From: Undaria pinnatifida | Lineage: Eukaryota > Sar > Phaeophyceae > Laminariales > Alariaceae | Direction of reading: 5' to 3' | Assembly (NCBI GenBank): GCA_012845835.1 | Contig: JABAKD010000019.1 | Location: forward strand, 5,627,494-5,691,493 | DNA: 64,000 bases | Notes under the pieces: model-generated | The model's database searches: none | The model's input: only the letters and a program-made list of their open reading frames with translations | Told to the model about the DNA's origin: nothing | In this document: piece after piece, positions 35,101 to 45,900 of the stretch | Layout: each line of letters begins with the position of its first letter | How positions within the stretch are numbered: position 1 is the first letter of the stretch | Made by a program: the position numbers and the translations under genes

Positions 35101-38100
35101 CCCGCTCGTCGGTTTAGCCTTTTCCGTCGGTTTCGGCGCTTCGTTGGTACTCGATCCGCCCGCTGATAATGTCGCCGCCGCCACCATCCGAGTTGACGCG
35201 GTCGCGTCGACTGAAGCGGTCCCGTCGAGGATGGGGGTGGGAGAGATCGGTAGTACACCACGCGTCTCCCCCACAGGAGCAGATTGAAGAGGAGGGGGAG
35301 GGAGAGGAGAGGAGGAAGTTGTAACGGGAAGGGAAGGTGGTGGTGGAGACTCTCGCGATGCGCTGGACCCCCCGGCCTTCTGGGCCGCCCCCCCGCCCCC
35401 CGTCGCTCCCGACCCCGTCGGTACCGCTACCGCTACAGGGGATGACGCCAATACAACCTCTTTGTCTGCTTTGGGGACGTCGACCCAAACTGTCGTCGCT
35501 GCCGCCGTCGACGACCACTTCGACTTCCGCTGTGTCGTCGCCTTAGCTGTTGTGGCTGCTGCTGCTGCTGCTGCTGCCACAGCCTCACCGTCCCCGGCGA
35601 GACAGGCGAGGCCGTAGTCTATCAAAAACACGCGGTCTCCTTGCCTCCCTGCGCCCTGGTAGAACAGACAAAGGAAAAGGATGGAGACAATGCTAAGGAA
35701 CAGTTTCAGGAAAACGATCAGCAAAAAGTACAAGGATGAGGACAAGGGTAAGGGTACGGATAAAGATTAATGGTGAAGACAGACACGACCAAAAAATTCA
35801 GGTGGGGTCCAACGCTGTGGGAGCGTAACCCCTGAAAGACTCACGATGTCCATCTACAGCTCACCACGCAAAAGTTCTCCGGCTTGATGTCACGGTGAAC
35901 ATAGCCCGTGCTGTGGAGCATCCGGAGAAGAGACACCATCTGCGCGCCAAGCCTCAACGTCGTCTGGAGGGAGAAGCGCCCCCCTCGACAAGCCTAAGCA
36001 CACACGGCGCGGCGGCAAGGTGTAGGGCCGAAGCGAAGCAAAGACGGAGCCCAATCTTAGGACTTAAAAACACACAATATAAATTCCAAGCAGTTTGTCC
36101 ACAAAAACAGGTAAACAGTTCCAAAGGAAGACTTTGTCAAGTAGGCGCGAGTAGGCGTTTCGCCAAAAATTCCAACGACTTGGAAATAGGGTCAAGAGGT
36201 TTACAAGCAACATCTACTTTTCTCGGATCACAAGCACTGACGTTTTTTTTTTGAAGAATTCAGAGATTTTTAGCCCTATTTAGCCCTTTTTCTAGCCGAA
36301 CACTTGACTACCTCAAAACGGCGACGATTCTTCCCGTGCGCATTATTTTCGGGTACGCACGCATAGTATTTCAAAACATTCGAGAAAACCCCAGCAATTT
36401 TGTTATGACAGAATAGAATACCAGCTGCTGTGGATGCAACACTACGCGTAAAGATCCGCTGTCTCAGGGGCACTCGGTCGTTGAAGGTCGGAATGCCAGC
36501 GTGTTAAAAATGCGGCGCAATTGGCCGTACCAAACAAATATCTAGAGGTTCAAGTGGATGGGGAGTGCTTTTGAGATCCCCCGCGGCCTTGACTCAAAAC
36601 GTCTGTGTTGCTTTGCCCACTCAACAAAATAATGCGATACAAGCTACTCGCATAACGTCGAATATTATTGAAAACCGGGGTTTTGTCGAAAACAACAGCC
36701 CCGCACAATTTCCTGCGGGTCATTCAGCGTTCTGTGCTCTTTCACCCTGGCACCGTGTCCCCACCGACGCTCCCAAATGACCTCCCAAGCCCGAGGGAAC
36801 GCGACCAAGTCATGAGATATAGATGCCCGATCTTTTTTTAGTTTGACCTGTCTTGCTAGAAATAGAAAATCCTGTGCACCGCGGTCACGTAGTGAATCCT
36901 GTGTACCGCCGTTACGCAAGTTCCAGCAATTGCTCCGCCGGGTTAGGAGAATTTGATGGCCACTGTCGCGGTGGCAAAGGCTAATGACATCGCCCACGAT
37001 TCACCTTGAGCTCATGTATCCTGGCAGATGATGTATCCCAGGGTGGTGGGATTTCGGATTCAAGTCATAGACGCCGCAATCGGCTTGAGAAGGATGCCTC
37101 AACAAAGAAATGTGTATAAACATAAAAACACTACCTGGTACGGTGTACCTGGTAGTGTAGTATCGATAGATCACGAGAAGAAAAAAAGTTTCCAAAAAAA
37201 TGCTCGTATCAACGTGCAACACGGATTGTCCATCGCTACAGCAGCAAAACACATAACTTGAGCAGTGTATATGAAGAAGAGAAAACCCAACCACCCAGAA
37301 CCACATTTTCAAACTTCACCGACACTGTGGCGGTGCTTGCAGGTCGCCAAAACTGCTGCCGCTTTGCCACACTGCTGTAGTGAGAGCACGAAAGAGTGCA
37401 TCGCAGGGTGGCACGATTTTGGATTTGATGCGATGCTGGAGTTCTGGCAGAATTGCGGAATATCGTGCACAAGATATACAGCTGTAGAGTAGGTCCCAGA
37501 TCTGTATGTTGGCATAGTTTGGTCCTATTTTGCTGGTTTGTGAGCAGAGCAACGCAGGTGGAGAAAACTATCTAACAGCAGTGCAAACTTTCAAGCAGAT
37601 GGTCCCCAAAAACGGGTGTGCTGTTCGAAAGGGAGCAGTGGTATTGATAGTAGCCGACCCACCTGCGACAGAGACATGAGGTTCTCCCCAAGCCGCTCCA
37701 TGGCGAGAACGTTCACCGCACACCCCACCCCCGCCCCATCCGAAACGCCGTTCACGTTGCCAACTCCAACACCAACTCCATCAACGCCGAAACCACTGCC
37801 AGTCCCACCCCCTCCTCCATCGCCGAAGGAAGGCGGTGACGAGCCCAAGTGGGAGGGAAGCCGCGGCATGGTAGAAGCGAAGAACTCGGCCTTTGGAAAC
37901 CCGCCGGTGGTATGCGGTGGGAGGGGTTCGGGGGCGTCTCGCGTTGCGATGCGCTGCGCCTCGAGCGCCCTGTACACCTATGTAGCGAGGGTGTCGCGCG
38001 TGTGGTGCATGTGTGTCGGGAGGGTATCACGTGAGCGGCCCAAGCGCCGACGGCAATGCATTGCCGACCTTCCCCTGAACAAACATACTTCCGGGGTTGT

Positions 38101-38763
38101 TTCAGTATTTACAGAGTAGCAGTGAGAACTTACTGCAAACGAACGCTGCGGTAAAAGGAACTGTTAGGATCTCTGGCCTCAGTCAGCGAGCCGCAGCACA
38201 ACCACCATATCCAGCAAATTTAACAAGAGCAGCAGTAGCACGTGCTGGTCGTGAACTGCCAAAGTGAAACACTGCTGCTGTGACGCAATCTACAGCTGAG
38301 GCACAGGGACGTCGGAACATACCAGACACCCACAGGCCTTCGCGGTTGCTTGACACGTACAAGTCAAAAGCGCCTGCAAGCGAAATCTCACCGCCCATTC
38401 GTTCTGCATCTGGCGCTTCGGGGCTGCGCACTCCTCCACCTTCAACACCACTCCTTCTGTCATACCAGCACCATCACCGTCCTTTTCCCCCTTGTCACGC
38501 ACCACCGCCACTGCCGAGTAGAGGTACCCGGTCGCCCCCTTGCGCATGACCCCCGTGATGCGATACTTACCGCAGATACCCGCAGGTTCATCGGGATTTC
38601 CTTTTGAAATCATCGCCGAAACGGGCCTCTTCGTGTTCGCGGAGACATCTCTCGTTGCATCATTAGATGCGGCTGCTGACGCGAGTGCAGCCGTTTTTCT
38701 CTTCGGCTGCCGCGATGTCGCGGAGGAATCGTCCTGGCTTGCATTGCCCAGGACTCGCCACAT
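32120..38763 (-). CDS. CK1-like Ser/Thr protein kinase with long C-terminal tail (985 aa)
   Basis: Exons: 38763-38392, 37977-37663, 35963-35865, 35655-34984, 34181-34101, 33538-32120. The total is 986 codons with TAG, and all five introns are phase 0. The glycine loop is KYRITGVMRKGATG (residues about 66-79), the ATP lysine is in VVLKVE (K108), the catalytic loop is HRDIKPEN (D254, N259), and DYG replaces DFG (D275). The CK1 activation segment is GSVRYLSVAAH and CDLESLAYVLVYLV; the C-lobe has LPWQGL and LAEYLSYVRNLRLGE, ending FDWM. Two insertions are unusual: a Gly/Val-rich loop in exon 2, and about 130 Ala/Ser/Pro-rich residues between DYG and GSVRYLS. The tail of about 400 residues is Gly/Ala/Val-rich with a basic-acidic end (SKRRRETVEAWGKEVAAF). 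Relatives are CK1 and tau-tubulin kinases; the substrate is unknown. The start is the first in-frame ATG of exon 1; a further 5' exon is possible. Confidence 0.85.
34600..34945 (+). mobile_element. SINE-like copy D (best preserved)
   Basis: In order: GATTGCTGTCTCTGGGGTG, AACTCATTGGCGTTGTCATC, GGCACAAGGTGCCGGAGTCC, CGACTCGCCGAACACCTC, GTGCAAGCAATGTCTG, AAAACCCGACGTGCTCCG, CGACTACGGCCATGCATGAA, then GAGTACACCGCCCCCCC. It is about 340 bases and lies antisense in a kinase-gene intron. Confidence 0.85.
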
Positions 38764-40740
38764 ACTGCTATGTCTCTCGGCTTTCCGAGTGCTGTGTGTG
38801 CTCGTGTGCGAGTGTGCACGCAAAAGTTGAGTTGGTCCTCCGAAGGTTTCGTGAAGTTAATGAGGCATTTTTACACGATTTTTGTTTCGTGTTTCGTGGT
38901 CGTGTCTGGTGTGGTTTTTTACCGTTTGGATCGGAATCGGTGGATCGTGCCTGTGCTGCAGCATAACTGATCGTGTGATCAGCCACGGCACAACAGCACA
39001 GACATTATGGCATGGGATTATCACACAGAAAACACTCATCTGCTAAATAACATCCGTGCCTGATGTGTGTATGCCTTTGGTGATCAATAATCAGCAAGAA
39101 ACTGGGAAGGATTTCCGCATTTCCGGCTGTTTGGTCATTCCGAAGGCCAGCAACGCGGTATCCTATTAATTAGATCCTAGATTACGATGGCCCCAACGAT
39201 GTGTTCTACATTCGACCAAGACTTGAGAAAAAGCTCCCCCTAGCGAGCCCCCCATAAGGACATTTTCAGCACAGAGATAGAGCCTAGCGTTTGTGTTTTC
39301 GCACAATTCGATGCTAGTGTACGACGAGGGTAGAAAATGCTGCGGAGCCCTCCCCGCGACGTGAATGATGAAGGCAAGAACCGTATTATAAATAGTAGGA
39401 GGAGGGGGGGGGAAGGGGGGTGCCTGTTATATGTGATCCCGGATCTGAGATACAAACAATGAAAAGGAAGAACTCGAGATGGAGAAAAAGCGCGAAGACA
39501 ATATGCTAAGAAATATCATGCTTAGAAATACCAGGTGGTCAAGAGCAGCAGCCTATCATTGTCTGTCGTGATCAGCGCTCAGTGGCGGCTGCACACATGA
39601 GCTACGGAGTAACCCGTGCCCTATACCGAGTCACTTATGTTGGTAAGGCTTAGTTTGGGTAGTTAACGTTTCACCAGTAGTCAAATAATAAATATAAATA
39701 CCCCTTCAATACCTTACTTAGCAATAAATGGCGTCGTCAGCACGACCATGGGTTTTTGGGTCGTGGGTTTGAATCTCACCATCCCAATAAACTTTTACGA
39801 TTTTCCACATGTCAAACTTCAGAGTATACTCACTCTCCCCGGTATCCCTAGGATACGAAACCGCGTGGATGTTGGCACGTCCCCCCGTATATCTGGCCGA
39901 ACCGTTATACCGCCGTTCGAGGGGACTGAGAGGCTTGGTTTATAAGGTAGGTTATAACCTTTTACCAGTGGCCAAACGGACTAATGCCCTCTAATTCCTT
40001 ATCAACACTTGAAACCGTGAGTACACTATTATTTTCGTCCGTCATCGCTCTCCGCTCGATACGCAGCCGTGGTTGTGTTCTCCAAAATCTTGATATCTAA
40101 AAAAAGCATATTTTGGAGGCGCATTTACATTTGCGCTAAAACGCCCCCAAGAATTAAAATTATTATGCACGCTGCCACTGGCGATGACCGCGACTGCAGG
40201 ATACTATATTGTACCTCCATAGGGTTGCCTGTACCACCTACTACTGCCGCCGTGCGTGCACTTAATCCGCTGGTCATCGCTCTCCGTCGGGATATACAGG
40301 TGAGGCGTTCTTGTGTTATGTATAAACTTTATATCTCTTAGGCGTTGGTTGGAGACATATCTACGCTACATCGCCCCCCAGAATAGAAAAAAAAAACGCA
40401 CGCTACTACGGGCGACGCCGGCGACCATACGTAAGATACTGCTGTACCTGCCTGAGGGTTGTGTACAGCATCTACTGCCTGCCGCAGGCCTAACTTCCTG
40501 CGGTGGCCGTTATCAAGCGTGGTACATCGTGCTTGATTGTTTATCGATATTTGGAGGTATATGCGCAGCTTGCACAGGAACGCGTGGTGGTGACCTAAGA
40601 CGGTGACACAGAACTCTCTCTTGTATTATCCGACCGCCGAGCCTGACTCGAGCGCAAGGAGCTACACAACGAGTGGCATCGAGATGTGCAAATGAACATC
40701 GCATAATATCCCGACAACCCTATATCCCATTACCAGAATC

Positions 40741-40994
40741 CCATTAGACGCATGCTACGGTAGAGGTAGCACGTTTTGGATATTTTTTTCTGATTGACGG
40801 GGCTCCTTAACCCCATATCGTCGGAAACAGGTCATTTTTTCGCACGATTCTCGCTGTGTACCTAGGCCTTGGGATATTCCATCCGGTAGCAGTTTTATTT
40901 TTCTCCAAATCAGTTTTTGGGAGAGGTCTTAAGCACCCAAAATTGATGAACCTCAGAAGAAAAGGGGTGCACCTCTACCTTAGCACGCGTCAAT
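40741..40994. mobile_element. MITE family B, intact copy (about 254 bp)
   Basis: Left end GACGCATGCTACGGTAGAGG continuing TAGCAC; the right end read inward is GACGCGTGCTAAGGTAGAGG continuing TGCAC. The TIR is about 25 bp with two or three mismatches. The core has GGGGCTCCTTAACCCC and ATCGTCGGAA. No coding capacity. Confidence 0.8.
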
Positions 40995-41954
40995 AGTGCG
41001 AGCCTGTGCCACCCACCTGTCAAGGGTGTACCAACACGACAACCCAATACAAAAGTCACAAAGCACTAATTTATGATGACGTTTTGGGGGGGGCAATCCA
41101 ACAAAAAAACTCAAGTCAATTTTACGTCGGGTGTCAATACTACACTTTTTGTCATCAGAATACATACGTAGATGGGATGGAAAGGAAAGAAAGAAAAAGA
41201 GGTCTATTCGTTCAAAGTCTGCAATACTCAGGCACACGTAATCTGAAAAAAGTTAAGTTGGCCCTGCTCGTGTTCACCCCTTTCCATCATCCCGCTTGGG
41301 GCACCCCGGTATGTGCCAGGGACAAAGGTTGCCATACTCGGCTGCAAGAAAAAAAGAAGGCAGACTCCTCTTGTTCCGTGGTCTTCTGTTTTTCGCTCAG
41401 GACGTCGTAAACCAACACAGTGGTGGTGGTGGTGGTTGAGCAGTAGCAGCGACTGAGGAACAAACTAACGATTACATACTCCAGTACCCCGCCACTCTGT
41501 TGGTTTGGATGTACCAGCAATCACGTTTGTTTACGGCTTGTAGATGATTGCATACAACTTGCTTTGCCCATCCGGACTTGTGACTTAGCAAGGGTTCGCC
41601 CGTAGCGTTCCCATATGTTGAAGAATCACCTCCTTGCTGTACCCCTTGTCATTGGTTGTAGAAATAGCTCCTTGCCGTTGTTGAATACATACCAAACAAC
41701 TTACGGCAGCACTCGGCTGACCAAGGCCAATCAACGCGGCGAGACCAAAAAATGGACGGAGGAAATCAACTCTTGGTGGAACGAAGCAATACGGCCCCTC
41801 CCCCTCTCTTTGCCCCTTGCCCATTCCTGAACTGTCATAAACTCGGCATTGGTGTAATGCGATTGATCATGGGTACGGCCCCAAGCACCGGACTCTGAGC
41901 GCAACAACGCCTTTGATCACGCCTCAAAAGCAGAGCACCTGACCCAGCCCTCTT

Positions 41955-42110
41955 TTAATCAAAGATGTCGCTTAACGGCACCCTTGCCCCTTGACGGACT
42001 TGGTGGACAGCCGTCAAGCAACTCCACACACTGAAACCAGTATGATAAGTCCAAAGACGCCTTGACGGGTCAAAACTAGATGGTCAACCGACCTCTTGGC
42101 TCTTAATCCT
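41955..42110. mobile_element. MITE family C, copy 3
   Basis: GATGTCGCTTAACGGC at one end; CCTTGACGGACTTGG, ACAGCCGTCAAGC and CCTTGACGGGTCAAAAC inside; GGTCAACCGACCTC at the other end. Orientation is opposite to the copy at 26.3 kb. Confidence 0.55.
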
Positions 42111-42489
42111 TCTCCCAACCGACCTCCTGGTTCTCTCACGGCCTCACCAACCTACCAGCGCCAATCCAAAGTACACCAACGATCGCCACAAAAATAAAAA
42201 AGCGAAATAAACAAAAACGCGGCAAAAAAACAGACGAAGCTGTCTACACCTTTCAAAGGGCACTCAACCAATCAAACCACGGCGACACGCACAGACACGC
42301 CTCCCTTCTACCGCTTTCTTCGTCCACATCACATTACCTTTTACCCCTCCGCTCTTCCCTATCTTGTTTCCGATCTTCCCTGATCCGTTAGAGTCTTGCA
42401 CGAGGCAACGCCTTCACTATTATTTTCTTGCATGGCAACATGTACCCCCCCCCTATCCTGCCCCTCCGTTGACCCCTTCCTCCCCCTAC

Positions 42490-42620
42490 TAGTACCCTTT
42501 TAGAGAGGCCCTTGATGGGCGGGGGTCGCGGGAGGCGCTGCGTGCGCGGCCTAGAGGCGGTTGCGTTGCTCCCCGGGAGGATTTGGTCCGGTGCACGTTG
42601 GTCGGTGCAGCCACAGACCT
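42490..42620 (-). pseudogene. Decayed copy of the STT3 terminal exon (distal)
   Basis: The minus strand resembles the real last exon: GCTDQRAPDQILPGEQRNRL then a stop and PAHQGPL, against [20 protein letters not shown] and GRQGPR. An in-frame stop replaces the conserved Trp. Confidence 0.75.
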
Positions 42621-42795
42621 AAGCACGTCGTACATTCTCCCCCCTAACCTCGGCTCCGTTCCCCCCACCCAACTTCCCCTCAAACCCTTGTACCGAGGCC
42701 CTCCACGAGACAACGCCTCTGCCACCCCCTTCGCCCATCGCAGCAGCTTTTACTTCTCCATCCCCCCTCCCCCCCCATCTTCCAACTCCCCCTAC

Positions 42796-42875
42796 AACCC
42801 TTTGAGAGGGGTCCCTGACGAGCGGGCGCCGCAGGAGGCACTTCGTACACGGCCCAGCGGCGGTTGCCCCTCCTC
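42796..42875 (-). pseudogene. Decayed copy of the STT3 terminal exon (proximal)
   Basis: The minus strand contains [20 protein letters not shown], almost identical to [19 protein letters not shown] in the true exon, but no acceptor or upstream half. A smaller trace lies at about 42,676-42,720. Each copy is preceded by the same C/T-rich spacer, so the unit is about 180 bp. Confidence 0.75.
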
Positions 42876-42952
42876 CGCCCTCCCCCCGTTCGATCTCCCC
42901 CTACCCTCCCCCCCTCCCCCTCCGCCCCCCCTTCCAACCTCTCCTAGAACCC

Positions 42953-45900
42953 TTAGCGGGGCCCCTGACGACCGGGCGCCGCGGCAGGCACCTCGTACAC
43001 GGCCCAGCGGCGGTTGTGCTGCTCCCCGGGAGGGTTGGGTCCGGTGCACGCGAGGTCTGTGCAGCCGCAGACCTTGCTGTCGATGTCGCCGCACGGCCGC
43101 TCGCACCTGCAAAGCAACAAAGGGAAAACCAAAAAAAGGGCGTCGTGGGGGTGGGGGTGACGGTTCGGTGTGGGGTTGGGGTCGGTGTGAGGGTGGAGGT
43201 TGGGGTTTGGGGTGACGGTTCGGTGTGGGGTTGTGGTCGGGTCGAGGGTGGGGTTGGTCGGGGGGGGGGTGGCATGTGGGGTTGGGGTTGGTTGCGAGGG
43301 TAGGCGTAGGGATGGGGTTGGTGTTGGGGGGGTGAAGGGTGGGGTGGGGTGGGGCTTGGCGGTGGGGGTGGGGGCCCTTTTTCTGCTTTCGTGAAAAACC
43401 GTTGGAACAGAAAAAAGCAGCACAAACGACGATGGATCCGTTGCCATTTGGGTTTTCGCGCTCGTGCGAAACGCAAACAACGCACAATCCCCCCTCCCCC
43501 CCCCCTCCAGCCCCACCACGTTCCTTCCTTCCGGCCCCCGCTCTCCGATAAAATCCCCCCCAACGCTCACCCTTCTCCCTTCATGTCTCCTCCGGGCTTC
43601 GCCCGCGGTTCCATGTACTCGAACGCGAAGGCGTGTCCATCGTTCACCGCCCTCGCCATCGCGAAGAAGCGCTTGCCGTTCTGAGGTTAGGGTTAGGGTT
43701 AGGGCAGAGTTAGGGTAAGGATTGAAGTAGGCAATCGAAATAGCACGCGTGCTACGATAGAGAGGTACCAGTGCTCGTAGCACTTTTTGGCCATTTAGTT
43801 TTCCGAATGACGGGGCTCCTTAACCATTAACCCAAAATCGTCGGAATCTCATCTTTTGTTTTGGCACTACGTCTTTTTTTGGTTTACCTAGGCTATGGGC
43901 TTGTTCATCGGATTGCACTTTGATGTTTGCTCAATATCAGTTTTTGGGCTAAGAAAGTTCAAGAAAGGCATAGACCTCCTCAAGTGAGTAGTATTAGAAG
44001 AAAAAATGGCGATATCACCTCTACCGTAGCATGTGTGTCGTAGAGTAGGTTAGCTTAGGGCTACGACGGGGCTCCTTAACCTACTATCCCCAAATCGTCG
44101 GAATGCCATTCTTTTTTTGGAACTACGCCTTTCTTGTATACCCAGGCCATGTGTTTCGTTCATCAGGCTCGGAATTATTAGTTTACTCAAAAACCAATTC
44201 ATACCTCAGAGGGGTATACTACTAATAGTATATACATGCTATCAATACGATTAATAGTGCAGACCTCCTCCAGTGAGTAGTATTAGAAAAAAAAATGATG
44301 TCACCTCTAACGTAGCATGTGTGTGCCATAGGGTAGATTAGCTTAGGGTCAAGAATGAAGTCACCCCCACGGTAGGTAGGGGTGCAGCATCAGTCCCTGG
44401 GCTCCTAGAATGAGAAGCTAGAGCAACATCTCACCCAAAAAAGGACTTCGAAGGCATTCAATCGCGCAATCCGACCAACACTCGTACTACGCGCTAGTCC
44501 TAAACCCAAAATGTACCCGAAAAAATATCAGACAGTAGTTCTTCACATGAGGAGCTCAACCGGACAGAACCGGCATTTAACCCAAAAAAGGGCAACCTCT
44601 ACATTGGGATGACTCAATAGGGTTAGGGTAGGTCAGGTTCGGTTGGGTTAGCGTTGGGGGAGGGTAGGTTAGGCTGACTAGTGTCAGGGTCAAGGCTAGA
44701 GATAGTAACAGGGTTGGGATAGGTTAGTTCAGTAGACTTTACGACTTATTCGACACTGCATAGTTCACGCACACTGCGTACAATACCAAAAGGACCAGCC
44801 CTGAACATTGGTTGATTGGCACATTGACCCTTCTTGAAGAATATTGCCCACTAAGCGGTATGGTGCCCTCGATCACGTTGGGTTGGGTTGGGTTGGGTTG
44901 GGTTGGGTTGGGTTGGGTTGGGTTGGGTAGCTAGGGTTGGGTAGGGCTAGGTTGGGTAACGTAGTGTAGTGTAGTGTAGGGTAGGGTAGGGTAGGGTAGG
45001 GTAGGATAGGGTAGGGTAGGGTTGGGTAGGGTAGGGTTGGGTAGGGTAGGGTAAGGTAGTGTAGGATAGGATAGGGTAGGGTTGCGTTGGGTTGTGTTGG
45101 ATTGACCAACAAGACCAAGACCAAGGCCAAGAACAACAACAACAGCAACAACCGCGCACCTGTTTGGCGTAGTGGTACATGAGGTTGTAGTTAGCCCCGT
45201 TAGCCCCACCGACATACTCCTTGCCCCCGAAGAAGCCCTCCGATGAATAGCAGCCCAGGTACTTCGCGTCTTCCCCCTTAGGGATGCCCCCGCCCTTGGC
45301 CGCAGCGGCGGCGTTGGTTGAGGCGGAGGGGTGGGCGGTGTTAACCGCCAACCTGGCCGCGGCCTCGGTGGGGTCGATGTTAGGGCGGGGGAGCACCTGC
45401 AAAAGCACAGACCACATTTGCATCGTTTGTTCATGAAATCGTTTGTTCCTTTGTTGGTTGGTTGGTTGGTTGGTTGGTTGGTTGGTTGGTCGGTAGGTTG
45501 GCTGGGTGCTGGTTGGTCGGTTCACTCGTTGATTGGTTGGTTCGTCCGTTCGTGTGTTCGTTGGTTCTTTCGTTCGTTACAAGAAAAGGACGGACATTAA
45601 ACATTACGATATCGTTTACTTTGTTTTGAAACAAGTGATGAAATCATGAAACAAGTGACCAAACCACCGCGAATTTTTATAAAAAGGCCGTACGACACGT
45701 GTTGCTTTTCAGAACACTACACTTAGGTCCCAAAGTGATCACGTATATGAGCAACACGTACCAGTTACGCTGTAACGACACACACACGTTTAAGGAGCGC
45801 ACGATCCAGTATTCGCTGGTGAAGGCCTCCACCATGGTTATGGCACCGTTGACAATAATGTCAAACACGATTTTCACCATATCCCCCCCATAATCGCCGG

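Larger units (their letters stand above)
38764..42489. other. Intergenic region between the kinase gene and STT3
   Basis: Upstream side of the kinase gene and downstream side of STT3 (both minus). It holds one complete family B MITE (40,741-40,994) and a family C MITE (41,955-42,110). The stretches 38,764-40,740, 40,995-41,954 and 42,111-42,489 contain no recognisable gene. A weak tRNA-like motif near 39,730 was rejected. Confidence 0.6.

Noticed and set aside
39726-39785. tRNA-like stretch with GGTTTGAATCTC
   Set aside because: The A-box match is poor, the spacing is short and no cloverleaf stems can be drawn.
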